Assembly: GCA_965218775.1 (NCBI GenBank)
Contig: CBDCLS010000003.1
Location: forward strand, 1 to 64,000
Direction of reading: 5' to 3'
DNA length: 64,000 nt
Origin: CAUZIZ01 sp965218775
GTDB taxonomy: Bacteria > Acidobacteriota > UBA6911 > RPQK01 > JAJDTT01
Part shown: one piece after another, positions 16,176-25,208 of the stretch
Layout: each line of letters starts with the position of its first letter
Numbering within the stretch: position 1 is the stretch's first letter
Program-made: the position numbers and the translations under genes
Notes under the pieces: generated by a model
The model's input: only the letters and a program-made list of their open reading frames with translations
Told to the model about the DNA's origin: nothing
Database searches by the model: none

Positions 16176-17393
16176 TCATTCGATGCCGACCCACTCGATC
16201 TGCATGAACTTGATGGGCTTGTCCCCCAAGACTCGGTAGCCGTGCTTCACGTGCCGATTGGCCATGACCAGGTCCCCAGGACCTACCTCGACCTCGATCT
16301 CGCCCACCTGAAAAATAGCCTTGCCCTCCAGCATGAAGAAAGCCTGCTCGGTATCCGAGTGGGCGTGAATGACCGTATGTCCGCCAGGATCATACTGGAC
16401 CAGGGCCGCAACCGCCGCTTCGGAATTGGCCTGGATTTCGCCGTCTACGTCGTTGGGGTACAAGAAGATGGACTGGCTGATTCCGTGATGGCCTCCGGCC
16501 TTCTCGCGGCTGAGCCTCACTATGGGTTTGGTCTTCTCCGAGACCACCACGCCGAAGGGCAGAGCCAGAGCCACATCCAAAGCCCCGGTCTTCCCCACGT
16601 CCAGGCGATCCTTGAAGGCGGCCCGCCAGTCGTCCTTCCAGCTCAGATCCTGGGTGTCGATCCCTCGGGAGGGCCTGAAATCAAAACGCAGCACACCGGT
16701 CCGGGCGGCGACAAACAGTTCGCCTGCCGCGCTAAAGACCAGCTCTCCCGGGGAGTCCAGATGGTCGTCGCGTATCTCCCCATTGGAGACCAGGGTAACG
16801 CCTCGGAGGCGCGCCCTGAGAATGCGATTCCCAGCCGAGTCACTGATGAAGATCTCACCCCAGGGACTCACCGCCGCAGCCCTCAGGCGACTACCTCCAA
16901 GAGACAGCGCCGTTTTCGAGGTAACGCTTTGGCCGGACTTCACCAGCTGGCCTATGCCCTCCGTGGCAAGACCGAAGAAATGTCCTTCCAGGGCAAAGAC
17001 GTCCCGGTATTTCGAGCCTGCAGCCTCCCGGTACTCGTCCTCGGGCCGCGCCTCCTCCAGAATCGTCACTCCCTCCCTGGGAGAACCGGCGTAGGGCTCG
17101 AGCCGATTCGAAAATTGGTTGTAGAGCAACCGTCCCTTCTGATCCTCGTGGTTTCCCCCATAGCATCGCAAGATGTTTCCCGCCACCACGTCCAAGCCAT
17201 GCAGCGGGAAGGTCCCGGGCAAGTCCTCCCTGGTGTAGGTCACCTCCAACGCCAGGGTACCGTGCCGGTCCAGATGATACTGCTGGATCTCGGATTTGCC
17301 CGTCAAAACGAAAAGCTTTCCCTTGGCCCACCCGGGGACCAGCATCAGGAAAACACACAACAGCGGTGGCAATAGCCTTCGTCCCAGGAGCAT
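16176..17393 (-). CDS. Secreted propeller-like protein with C-terminal cupin domain
   Basis: 405 residues. A signal peptide (LLPPLLCVFLMLVPGWAKG) suggests export. Residues ~30-300 form repeated beta segments like an SMP-30/NHL-type propeller (AVSPWGEIFISDSAGNRIL is a typical blade). Residues ~310-400 are a cupin: HTVIHAHSDTEQAFFMLEG carries the His/Glu motif and GDLVMANRHVKHGY the second. The fusion suggests a periplasmic sugar- or lactone-handling protein, but no catalytic assignment can be made. No operon partner is evident; the next upstream gene lies more than 400 bp away. Confidence 0.65.
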   Translation of the reverse strand: MLLGRRLLPPLLCVFLMLVPGWAKGKLFVLTGKSEIQQYHLDRHGTLALEVTYTREDLPGTFPLHGLDVVAGNILRCYGGNHEDQKGRLLYNQFSNRLEPYAGSPREGVTILEEARPEDEYREAAGSKYRDVFALEGHFFGLATEGIGQLVKSGQSVTSKTALSLGGSRLRAAAVSPWGEIFISDSAGNRILRARLRGVTLVSNGEIRDDHLDSPGELVFSAAGELFVAARTGVLRFDFRPSRGIDTQDLSWKDDWRAAFKDRLDVGKTGALDVALALPFGVVVSEKTKPIVRLSREKAGGHHGISQSIFLYPNDVDGEIQANSEAAVAALVQYDPGGHTVIHAHSDTEQAFFMLEGKAIFQVGEIEVEVGPGDLVMANRHVKHGYRVLGDKPIKFMQIEWVGIE

Positions 17394-17805
17394 TTCTTTT
17401 CCTCCTTTGCCCCGTCTCGTCGCACTGGATGGTGGGAGAGGAGCCGTTGTCGAAGCGTCCCGGCGGAAGGCAAGACACCCAACCGCCCGGACTGCCTTCT
17501 CTCGATGCTATCTATGATAGACCGGCTCCAGACGACGCGGAAGCGCTGAAATCGGACGCTGTCTGTAAGATCGGGTGCCGACTATACTCTCCCCACCTTT
17601 GCTAGTTTCGTGAGGGCTTTGTATCCTTTGATGATGCGTCGTCTGCATTAGAGAACCCAAGAGTCGACATAGGAGCCTTTCGCCCTTCAATCGCACAGCT
17701 CCCGACATACAATGCCTGCCTGTCCCGAGTTGACCGAAAAACATACACTTCCTAACCGTGAACAAAAGGCGTGTCCCGTCTAATCGGACGAAAAAACGAG
17801 CGATC
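17394..17805. other. Intergenic stretch with no recognised gene
   Basis: About 410 bp between two leftward genes. The longer open frames here lack family resemblance and ribosome-binding sites. Confidence 0.4.
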
Positions 17806-18726
17806 TCACATGCGCGACGACGGGCCGAGGAATGTTTCAACCGTCTGCATGATGGAGAATCCGATGTCAAAACTGTCGTCATGATGAGGGTTCTTGAATG
17901 TCGCAAGATCATAGTAACGGAACTTGAGCACTTGATCATCCGCGGCCATTCTGCACTTGATATTTTCAATCGAACTGACCTCATCCGACTTCCCGAGCCA
18001 TATCCTAATGTTGAAAGTCTCAACTCCACTTGGCAAACAACTAGGTACGTCGAGAATAAGACCGCTACTAGGTGTGGTCCTGCTTTCAAGACAGACCAAT
18101 GGAGGATTGGACGCATAAAAGTCCTTTGGATAGAGGCCGCATCCTTCAACCGGGACAAAATCCATTTCTCCAAAGTCCGGCCAGTAAGGCTTTGAATATC
18201 TCTTGTGTCCAGTCCTATCTGTCGAGTGAACCGCTCCTGAGGGGTGGGACGTATGGTGGAACTTGCCAGGGTTTAATAAGTGGTCAATATGATTAATAGA
18301 ATGAAAGCTTCCGTCTTTCGACGCCCAAAGCTTGAGGATTTTCCAACAAGTCGTCCCGTTCCTCACGTACACCCTGAGTTTCTTTCTGTGCAACTGCAGA
18401 ATTTCGAACGGAGAACTCCTTGGCCTCTCTTCTCGATAACCGCCCCCCTGCGCACACTTTTCAATCGCTCGCCGATGAATCGTTGAAAGGACCCTCGAAG
18501 GGTCGAGTGGGTCATGGGGAACAGCGTCAACATAGAAAGACGAAATTTCCTTTCGGTATCTAGGTTCTAACTTGCCGTCACGGTGTCTACGATAGTTCTC
18601 CATGGCAGCATGAAAGTGCTGGCTATGTTGGTCCTGCTCGGGCACGACTGCAGCGAACTCAATCTCCATTGCGTTCAAAATGTCAGCGGGTATCCTGCCA
18701 TTTAGATTGTCCATCATCTCCACCAT
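17806..18726 (-). CDS. Hypothetical protein, ~306 residues
   Basis: I chose the ATG at 18726 (MVEMMDNLNG); an in-frame TTG at 18789 would add 21 residues. No family is recognised. The protein is rich in His, Arg and aromatic residues, has no signal peptide or membrane span, and contains a central HSINHIDHLLNPGKFHH segment. The DVPSCLPSGVETFNIRIWLG stretch looks beta-rich. It may be an orphan accessory gene. The frame is long and uninterrupted, which is the main support. Confidence 0.45.
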   Translation of the reverse strand: MVEMMDNLNGRIPADILNAMEIEFAAVVPEQDQHSQHFHAAMENYRRHRDGKLEPRYRKEISSFYVDAVPHDPLDPSRVLSTIHRRAIEKCAQGGGYREERPRSSPFEILQLHRKKLRVYVRNGTTCWKILKLWASKDGSFHSINHIDHLLNPGKFHHTSHPSGAVHSTDRTGHKRYSKPYWPDFGEMDFVPVEGCGLYPKDFYASNPPLVCLESRTTPSSGLILDVPSCLPSGVETFNIRIWLGKSDEVSSIENIKCRMAADDQVLKFRYYDLATFKNPHHDDSFDIGFSIMQTVETFLGPSSRM

Positions 18727-18954
18727 CTTACCTGAGGTACCGGCGCTAGCACGCCCACTATTGCTGGTCCTGGTGAGTCCCAATCGCAATTCGCATTCGG
18801 GAAACCGTGGCTTCTTGCTGTTTGGAAGCCCGAGGAAGCTGCGTGATCAGACTCTTGACAACCATACCGAACGAGGCACCCCGGCCACCCATCAATAATT
18901 GAAGTGGCCAGGATGCGTTTGACGGATAACAGAGGGCTACGACTCGCATTTGAC

Positions 18955-19464
18955 ATGGGCGTAATTCGTGACTGGTCTGCGAAGGACAAGGCAGACATCG
19001 TCGAGTTCGCCAACAACCGCAACGTATGGCGCAACATGGCTGATCGATTTCCGTACCCCTACACTGAGGCCGATGCCGTTGAGTGGATCTCGCGACAACT
19101 AGCGGCGACTACCCCAACCAACTGGGCCATTGAGGTTGATGGCCGCGCGATTGGCGGGATTGGGATTGATATACGCGACGGGATGTACGCGGGAACAGCG
19201 GAGATCGGCTACTGGCTTGGTGAACCTTATTGGGGGCGTGGAATTGCAACTGCCGCAGCCCGCGCCGCTGTGGAGGAGGTGATGCCCAGGTTTGGCCTAC
19301 ACCGCCTGCAGGCGCACGTCTTCGGGTGGAACCCCGCTTCGATGCGGGTGCTGGAGAAGGTGGGGTTTCGCCGTGAGGGGATGCTACGGCGGAGTCGGGT
19401 GAAGGACGGTGTGGTGATCGACCAGGTGCTCTACGCAATTGTCGACGAGGGCGCTGTAGAGTAG
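18955..19464 (+). CDS. GNAT N-acetyltransferase, RimJ/RimL type
   Basis: 169 residues from the ATG at 18955, where family similarity begins (VIRDWSAKDKADIVEFANN); upstream starts at 18904 (GTG) or 18913 are possible. The acetyl-CoA region is GYWLGEPYWGRGIATAAARA, with the Q/R-x-x-G-x-G/A-like loop in WGRGIA. The C-terminal ASMRVLEKVGFRREGMLRR is diagnostic for RimJ/RimL-type enzymes. The substrate is unknown: ribosomal-protein N-termini, antibiotics or small amines are all seen in this family. It is convergent with the permease gene that follows. Confidence 0.85.
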   Translation: MGVIRDWSAKDKADIVEFANNRNVWRNMADRFPYPYTEADAVEWISRQLAATTPTNWAIEVDGRAIGGIGIDIRDGMYAGTAEIGYWLGEPYWGRGIATAAARAAVEEVMPRFGLHRLQAHVFGWNPASMRVLEKVGFRREGMLRRSRVKDGVVIDQVLYAIVDEGAVE

Positions 19465-19466
19465 GG

Positions 19467-20363
19467 TCAATCCGTCGCTACTAGCACCAGTCCCGCGAAG
19501 CTAAGCCCAACGCCCAAGAACTTAGGCACGCTTCCCGATTCATCGAGCAACACCACACCGACCAGCGCGCCGAGAGGTACGCTCAACTGCCGAAATGCCA
19601 CCAGGTAGCTCACCTCGCTGACAAACGACATAGCCACCAGAACGAGGGTGTAGGAGAAGTACATGATGAGTCCGGCGAACAGCGCAGGGGAGTGGCTTTG
19701 CATCGCAGAGAAGAACCTGCGTTCGCGGCGGCTGAGCAGGACGTAGACAGCGAGAAAAATGGACGCACAGAGACCTTCCAGAGGCGCATAAACCAGGGCT
19801 GCCGAGATCGCTCCAAACTCCGGCAAACCGCGGAGGATTCCAAGTGCTTGACTGTCCAGACGTGAATATCCTGCCGTCGCGACGGCGGCCAACAGAGCGA
19901 AGCCACAACAGGGGTTAAGGTAGTGTCGAATCGTGAGACCACCGAACCGCTCCAAAGGAATCAGCAGCCCCCCGATCACAACGAGACCAATCCCGACCAG
20001 ACACTGCACCGTGAGCCGGTGGGTCGTGCCCACTAGGGCGGCCGACAGGGCAACGAATACCGCCGGAAAGGAGCGGGCAATCGGATAGGCAATCGAAAGG
20101 TCGCCAGTGCGATAAGCACCGGCCAGACTGGCGAAGTAGAGCGCTTGAAAAATCCCTGTGGCAAGGAGAATCAGCCAGACGCGGCCGCCGATGTGGGAGA
20201 TCAGATGCGCGTGCCACCAGAGAAAGGGCAGCAGGCACAGTGAGCCGAAGGTGTTGGCGACGAGAAAGAACCCAGCCGACGGATGGCCACGCTTGCCTAG
20301 GAAGTTCCAAGCAACGTGCGCAACCACCGAAATGGCGACCAACGCCAGCGCTATAGATGACAC
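19467..20363 (-). CDS. EamA/DMT-superfamily permease
   Basis: 298 residues with about ten hydrophobic segments in two repeats of five, the EamA layout. The pattern GDLSIAYPIARSFPAVFVAL is typical of the family, and the C-terminal half (FRQLSVPLGALVGVVLLDE ... GVGLSFAGLVL) repeats it. It is an inner-membrane drug/metabolite transporter; the substrate cannot be told from sequence. Its stop lies 2 bp from the stop of the acetyltransferase gene, so the two converge. Confidence 0.85.
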   Translation of the reverse strand: MSSIALALVAISVVAHVAWNFLGKRGHPSAGFFLVANTFGSLCLLPFLWWHAHLISHIGGRVWLILLATGIFQALYFASLAGAYRTGDLSIAYPIARSFPAVFVALSAALVGTTHRLTVQCLVGIGLVVIGGLLIPLERFGGLTIRHYLNPCCGFALLAAVATAGYSRLDSQALGILRGLPEFGAISAALVYAPLEGLCASIFLAVYVLLSRRERRFFSAMQSHSPALFAGLIMYFSYTLVLVAMSFVSEVSYLVAFRQLSVPLGALVGVVLLDESGSVPKFLGVGLSFAGLVLVATD

Positions 20364-20456
20364 GCCAGTAGACCGTTAGTAGAGCCTGGGATCAGTGTCA
20401 CATCGAGCCTGCGTCGCTCGGATCTAATCCGTTATTAGGCCAAGCTACTCCCTCTC

Positions 20457-21263
20457 TCACTCAGGTTTCACGGCTACGAACGCAATCGCCCCCAACCGAT
20501 CCTGGTATCGGCGAATCACCGACCTCATGGCTATGACGCGCTGACGTGCCGCCCCATCACGCAGCACGTTCACCAAAAGCCGGAGCGTTCCCAAGGGTCC
20601 TTCATCGCGAAGTAAGCGGCGAGGTTCCAGCAAATGAAACGGTGCCATGACCATGTCCTCTATCTCAAATCCAGCTCCTTCCAAAAGGGCGCGCCACTCC
20701 GATTGCGTCAGCGGGCGCGACCCCACATGCGCCACCTCTGAAAGGGCCTTCTCGATTTTGTTCTTCGTTGCGTCGTCCAAGTCGTCAGGCTTGAGACACG
20801 CCTCGTGGATGCCATACCGGCCTCCCGGCTTCAGAATACGCGCCGCTTCCGCAATGATCTGCTCTTTGTGCGAAGCCGTCTGCATGGTCAGCATCGCTTC
20901 CCCAAGTACCACCGTGGTCGATGTATCGGGCAGGTCAGTATGTTCGGCGCGCCCGATGACACGCTGTTGATTCGGTCCCTTCAGATAGCGGGAAACCTTT
21001 CTTACAGAGGCTTCGTCGCGGTCAATGGCCGTGTACTGGGCGGGGGCTCGGCTCAGAATCAATCGCGCCGTTGCCCCCACACCTGGCGCAAACTCCACCA
21101 CCTCATCGGACGATTGCACATCAAGGAGGGCCAGCATCTGCCGGGTCAGCTCCATCCCGCCCGGACGGAGCGTCTGCTTCCCGAGACGGGCCAACAACAT
21201 GTAGATGGGCATCTTAGACACATCCAGGTGTTCTCCTAGTCTGGGCTCGTGTTTCGACGTCAT
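20457..21263 (-). CDS. Class I SAM-dependent methyltransferase
   Basis: 268 residues from the ATG at 21263, placed 7 nt after AAGGAG. Motif I is VVEFAPGVGATARLIL, the acidic residue after strand 2 is in YTAIDRDEAS, and motif post-I/IV is TTVVLGEAMLTMQ, as in UbiE/Methyltransf_11-type enzymes. The C-terminal ~90 residues form a helical substrate-binding region. It is a soluble small-molecule methyltransferase with unknown substrate, and a single-gene transcript is likely. Confidence 0.82.
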   Translation of the reverse strand: MTSKHEPRLGEHLDVSKMPIYMLLARLGKQTLRPGGMELTRQMLALLDVQSSDEVVEFAPGVGATARLILSRAPAQYTAIDRDEASVRKVSRYLKGPNQQRVIGRAEHTDLPDTSTTVVLGEAMLTMQTASHKEQIIAEAARILKPGGRYGIHEACLKPDDLDDATKNKIEKALSEVAHVGSRPLTQSEWRALLEGAGFEIEDMVMAPFHLLEPRRLLRDEGPLGTLRLLVNVLRDGAARQRVIAMRSVIRRYQDRLGAIAFVAVKPE

Positions 21264-21341
21264 CTCTATCACTCCTTGCTTGCAATTCTAGCATCCCTCC
21301 GTTTGTGATCCCTCTCGCATAGGCCACTCATTGGAGGCGCT

Positions 21342-21594
21342 ATGCGAGCAAGAATCCTGATCCTCTTATTTCTCCTAGTCCCTGGCCTGTCCTGCGCGGG
21401 CCGGATCAACAAAATGATGGCCTCCTGGGAGGGGCATCATTATTCCAAGCTGATCCAAAAATGGGGGCCGCCACAGCAGACCAGCGAGGATGGCAAAGGC
21501 GGCAAGGTGCTGGTGTATGTCGAGCGCACGGAATTTACCACTCCGGGAACCGCTACGTCGGACACCTCGATAAATGGCAAATCGGCGACGACGA
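21342..21594 (+). pseudogene. Small lipoprotein gene, 5' part, interrupted by the IS21 element
   Basis: The gene starts at 21342 with a hydrophobic leader (ILILLFLLVPGLSCAG) ending in a lipobox-like Cys, then HHYSKLIQKWGPPQQ and a beta-rich region. At codon ~84 (KSATTM) the IS21 element begins. If the element and one target duplication are removed, the frame continues without shift into 24999-25102 to give ~120 residues. It is probably an outer-membrane or periplasmic lipoprotein of unknown function. Confidence 0.8.
21588..21594. repeat. Target-site duplication of the IS21 element (left)
   Basis: ACGACGA directly precedes the IS tip and recurs at 24992-24998 directly after it. Because the site is an ACG repeat, the duplication could be 4 or 7 bp; both restore the host frame. 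Confidence 0.7.
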
Positions 21595-21765
21595 TGCGTA
21601 TTCCGGACGAAACCGGCCGGTGATTCCAGAGGAAACCGGCCACTGATTCCGGAGCAAACCGGCCACCCAATCCGGCGGGAAACCGGCCACTAGAAACGGG
21701 ATTTCCGGAACGGTGGCCGATTTCCCGGAAAGGCGGCCGGTTTCCCGGAATCGGTTCCCACGAGG
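21595..21765. repeat. Multiple terminal repeats of the IS21 element, left end
   Basis: The word AAACCGGCC occurs four times in direct orientation (21609, 21633, 21656 and 21680, approximately), then two inverted GGCCG(A/G)TTTCCCGGAA blocks at about 21716-21752. Right-end counterparts lie at 24893-24991. Such arrays are IstA-binding sites in IS21. Confidence 0.75.
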
Positions 21766-21821
21766 GGACGGAGCGACGTTGGACTCCTTCGGTACGATGA
21801 CTCCTTTTCGGAGGAGAGATC

Positions 21822-23393
21822 GTGCCGAACCAAAGGAAGTCCATGCGCAAAATCAAAAACGTCCTACGTCTGAAGTTTCAGCTTCATCTCTCGGATCGGC
21901 AGATCGCCCGTAGCTGCGTCCTGGCCCGCAGCACCGTAGCCGAGTACGTGCGTCGGGCCCAACGGGCGGGTCTGACTTGGCCGCTGCCGGAAGGCTGGGA
22001 TGACCGGAGGATCGCTAACCAGTTGTTTCCTCCAACCGACAAGTCTCCGCCCAGCCCACGTCCACTCCCCGACTTCGCCACCGTCCATGAAGAGCGCTGC
22101 CGACACAAACATGTGACCCTGATGCTGCTCTGGGATGAGTACAAGCAGGTGTATCCGGAGGGCTATCAGTACAGTCAGTTCTGCGATCGGTACCATCGCT
22201 GGCGCCGCAAGCTGGATCTGGTGCTGAGGCAAGAACACCGCGCCGGCGAGAAGCTCTTCGTAGACTATGCCGGAGACACCGTCCCGATCGTGGATCGCTA
22301 TACGGGGGAGACCCAAGATGCCTCGATCTTCGTGGCGGTGCTGGGTGCGAGTAACTATACCTATGCGGAAGCCTCCCTCCGCCAGGACCTACCTTCGTGG
22401 CTCGCGGCCCACACCCGGGCTCTGGAGTTTATAGAAGGTTGCCCCAGCGTCGTCGTCCCAGACAACACCAAAGATGCGGTCCATCGCCCCTGTCGCTATG
22501 AACCGGATCTCAACGCGAGTTATTCGGATTGGGCCGCGCACTATGGGGTGGCCGTCCTCCCGGCTCGGGTGCGCCGTCCTCGAGATAAGGCGAAGGCCGA
22601 GTCGGGAGTGTTGGTAGTTGAGCGTTGGATCCTGGCCGCCTTGCGTCACCGGACCTTCTTTTCCTTGGGAGAGCTCAACGAAGCCATCGCCGAGCTGCTC
22701 GTGCGGCTCAACAGCCGGAGCTTTCGCAAGCTCCCCGGCAACCGTCGGCAGCGTTTCGAGGACCTGGATCGTCCGGCTCTGAAGCCCCTGCCAGCCCAAC
22801 GCTACGTCTTCGCCCAATGGAAGAAGGCCGGCGTCAACATCGATTACCACATCGAGTTCGACCGTCACTACTACAGTGTCCCCTACGTTCTGGTGGGTCA
22901 GAAGGTCGAGTTACGCACCACCGTCACCACTGTGGAGATCTTCCACCAGGGTCGGAGGGTGGCCTCTCACCGCCGCTCCTATCAGCCCGGCAAGGCTACG
23001 ACCTTGGACGAGCACCGACCCGAATGCCATCGCCGCTATCTCGAGTGGTCTCCCTCACGCCTGATCCACTGGGCTCAGAAAGCCGGCCCCCATACCGCAT
23101 CGGTGGTCGAGAAGATCCTCCAATCCCGCCGCTATCCCGAGCAGAACTATCGCTCCTGTTTGGGAATCGTGCGTCTCGGCTCCACCTTCGGAGAAGAGCG
23201 CTTGGAGCGGGCCTGCCGCCGCGCCCTGCGACTTCAGGCCTGCTCCTACAAGAGCATCCACTCCATCTTGAAGACCGGTCTGGACCGTGAAGCGGAACCG
23301 CAAGCGTCACCCCAACGTCCCCCGATCGAGCATGCCAACGTCCGGGGAGCTCAGTACTTTGAGGGCGAGAAAGGAGCCTCTCATGTTGGTTAA
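21822..23393 (+). CDS. istA: IstA, IS21-family transposase
   Basis: 523 residues from GTG (GGAGAG upstream); an ATG at 21843 with AGGA is an alternative. The N-terminal helix-turn-helix includes LSDRQIARSCVLARSTVAEY. The integrase core shows Asp in EKLFVDYAGDTVPI, Asp in VVVPDNTKDAV and Glu in KAKAESGVLVVERW. The C-terminal beta-barrel is typical of IstA (NIDYHIEFDRHYYSVPY). The enzyme cuts and joins the IS ends. Its 3' end overlaps istB by 11 bp. The frame is complete. Confidence 0.93.
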   Translation: MPNQRKSMRKIKNVLRLKFQLHLSDRQIARSCVLARSTVAEYVRRAQRAGLTWPLPEGWDDRRIANQLFPPTDKSPPSPRPLPDFATVHEERCRHKHVTLMLLWDEYKQVYPEGYQYSQFCDRYHRWRRKLDLVLRQEHRAGEKLFVDYAGDTVPIVDRYTGETQDASIFVAVLGASNYTYAEASLRQDLPSWLAAHTRALEFIEGCPSVVVPDNTKDAVHRPCRYEPDLNASYSDWAAHYGVAVLPARVRRPRDKAKAESGVLVVERWILAALRHRTFFSLGELNEAIAELLVRLNSRSFRKLPGNRRQRFEDLDRPALKPLPAQRYVFAQWKKAGVNIDYHIEFDRHYYSVPYVLVGQKVELRTTVTTVEIFHQGRRVASHRRSYQPGKATTLDEHRPECHRRYLEWSPSRLIHWAQKAGPHTASVVEKILQSRRYPEQNYRSCLGIVRLGSTFGEERLERACRRALRLQACSYKSIHSILKTGLDREAEPQASPQRPPIEHANVRGAQYFEGEKGASHVG

Positions 23394-24138
23394 TCCCACC
23401 GTCGAAAAACTTCAGGCTATGCGTTTGACCGCCATGGCCGAGGCCTTCACCGAGCAACTGGCCGATCCTGAGATGGCCCAACTGAGCTTTGAAGAACGCT
23501 TCTCCCTGATGGTCGATCGTCAGTGGACCTGGCGAGAGAACCGCGCTTTAGATCGCCGTCTGAAAAACGCCCGCTTGAAGCTCCCGGCCTGCTTGGAAGA
23601 TATCAACTATCGCCGGCCTCGAGGGTTGGATCGCTCGCTGATCGCCAGCCTTGCCACCGGTCGCTGGATCCAGACCCACCACAATCTCATCATCGTCGGA
23701 CCCTGTGGTGTCGGAAAAACCTTCTTGGCCTGTGCCTTCGCTCAGAAAGCCGCCCGAGACGGCTGGTCGGCTCTCTACACGCGCGCCGCTCGACTCTTTC
23801 GTGATCTGGCTTTGGCTCGAGCCGATGGCTCGCTCGACAAGCTCCTGCGCAAGATTGCCCGCACCGACGTGCTCATCGTCGATGACTGGGCCATGAATCC
23901 CTTGGCCGAGACCGAGCGACGGGACTTCTACGAGATCTGTGAGGATCGCTATGACAGTCGATCCACGATCCTCACCTCCCAGCTCCCCGTTACCCATTGG
24001 CATGAGCAGATCGGGGATCCGACCACCGCTGATTCCATCCTGGATCGTCTGGTCCACAATGCCTACCGCATCGACCTCGAAGGGGCTTCCATGCGCCGGC
24101 ATCGTCACCCCCCCTCAAAGCAGGAGGACGAATCATGA
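23383..24138 (+). CDS. istB: IstB, IS21-family helper ATPase
   Basis: 251 residues. The start at 23383 follows AAAGGAG and overlaps istA. Walker A is GPCGVGKTF and Walker B is VLIVDDWAM, followed by the family segment YDSRSTILTSQLPVTHWH. IstB assembles on target DNA in an ATP-dependent way and activates IstA. Its stop overlaps the start of the third gene (ATGA), so all three genes are coupled. Confidence 0.93.
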   Translation: MLVNPTVEKLQAMRLTAMAEAFTEQLADPEMAQLSFEERFSLMVDRQWTWRENRALDRRLKNARLKLPACLEDINYRRPRGLDRSLIASLATGRWIQTHHNLIIVGPCGVGKTFLACAFAQKAARDGWSALYTRAARLFRDLALARADGSLDKLLRKIARTDVLIVDDWAMNPLAETERRDFYEICEDRYDSRSTILTSQLPVTHWHEQIGDPTTADSILDRLVHNAYRIDLEGASMRRHRHPPSKQEDES

Positions 24139-24887
24139 GTCAAGCACCGCAGTTGAAAGTCAATGGTGGCTGGTTTGCAGCCGGGGCTCCCTTGCTGCAA
24201 GCGATGGAGTCCGTCAGCGACGGCGCGTTCAAGCTCTTCGTCTATCTGTGCTTGAAAGCGGATCGCTCCACCGGCGAACTGACCCTCTCGCCCACCCAGC
24301 TGGCTCGAGCCTTGCACAAGTCTCGCCGCTCCCTTTCCACCTATCTGGGCGAACTGCAGTCTCGAGGTCTCTGTCTGATCACACTGGCGCGCAATCAACA
24401 CGAACCCACTCGCATCCAGATCAGCGACCCCTTCTGGCCCTACCAAAGATCTCACGCCCGGGAGCCCGAAGCGGCCGAAGCCCCTTACGTCGATCAGATC
24501 GCCCGTCTGCTGCTCGAGGCTCCTGGCGTTCAGTGCTCCTTCTCCCAGGCAGACCGCCAGTTGGCTGCTCGGTTCTACCGCCAGGACCTCTCTTTGCAGC
24601 AGATCGAGCAAGCCCTGCTTCTGGGCTGTGCCCGCAAGCACGTCGCCTGGCTCAACGGCCACACCGGAGGACCTATCACTTCCCTGAGCTACTTCGAACC
24701 TCTGATCCAGGAAGTGAGACAACAACCGGTCTCGGATCGCTACTGGGATTATCTCAGGAGTCGCCTCAGGACTCTGAGACAACAATGGAAACAACAATCT
24801 GCTGATGCAAACTTTGCATCGGCAACTCACTTAAGAAAGGAGAGACGAGATGATGCGTTCTCAACCAAAGAGCGTCATGCGGATTGA
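24135..24887 (+). CDS. IS21 passenger gene, replication-initiator-like helix-turn-helix protein
   Basis: 250 residues. An AGGAGG site precedes the ATG, which overlaps the istB stop. The N-terminal ~90 residues fit a winged helix-turn-helix (GAFKLFVYLCLKADRSTGEL then SPTQLARALHKSRRSLSTYL), similar to initiator/DnaD-like proteins. The middle is Gln- and Leu-rich helical, and the C-terminus is basic. It lies inside the IS ends and is coupled to istB, so it moves with the element. Some IS21 members carry such a third gene; its role in transposition is unknown to me. Confidence 0.7.
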   Translation: MSQAPQLKVNGGWFAAGAPLLQAMESVSDGAFKLFVYLCLKADRSTGELTLSPTQLARALHKSRRSLSTYLGELQSRGLCLITLARNQHEPTRIQISDPFWPYQRSHAREPEAAEAPYVDQIARLLLEAPGVQCSFSQADRQLAARFYRQDLSLQQIEQALLLGCARKHVAWLNGHTGGPITSLSYFEPLIQEVRQQPVSDRYWDYLRSRLRTLRQQWKQQSADANFASATHLRKERRDDAFSTKERHAD

Positions 24888-24991
24888 CTCAAACCGGCCA
24901 CTTCGGAGATGATTATTAACCTCCAGCGTCGCTTCGCTCCGACCCGGCCGGTTTCCTCCGGATTCGGTGGCCGGTTTCACCGGAATACGCA

Positions 24992-25102
24992 ACGACGACG
25001 ACGATCTATGTCCCTCCGAAGACCCACGGGTGGAACTCGTATCGGATGTTCTATGTCAATGCCGAGGGGATCATCTACTCGTGGCGGTGGCAGGGGTTGT
25101 AG
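24992..25102 (+). pseudogene. Small lipoprotein gene, 3' part after the IS21 insertion
   Basis: After the right target duplication the frame reads TTIYVPPKTHGWNSYRMFY and on to a stop at 25102 (..YSWRWQGL). Joined to 21342-21594 it restores one gene without a shift. The aromatic-rich C-terminus fits a small beta-sheet lipoprotein. Confidence 0.75.
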
Positions 25103-25208
25103 AGCGCGGTTGCGGCGCACAACGGATCGCGGCTTCAACCCAGCTCTGCGATAGACTGATCTCCCCATTGACCGCCTACTAAGACACCGGTTACCGTGTG
25201 GGTGCGCC

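Larger units (their letters stand above)
21595..24991 (+). mobile_element. IS21-family element with third (passenger) gene, 3397 bp
   Basis: The ends are TGCGTATTCCGG...GAAACCGGCC and its complement, with TG/CA tips, bounded by ACGACGA duplications. Several ATTCC..(N)AAACCGGCC blocks follow the left end at ~23-bp spacing and recur near the right end, the multiple terminal repeats known for IS21. It carries istA, istB and a third overlapping gene. All three frames are open, so the element looks intact and probably recent. Confidence 0.9.

Noticed and set aside
17508..18173. Long plus- and minus-strand frames overlapping 17806-18726
   Set aside because: Only the long minus-strand frame has an even composition and an acceptable start; the others overlap it and have no recognisable domain.
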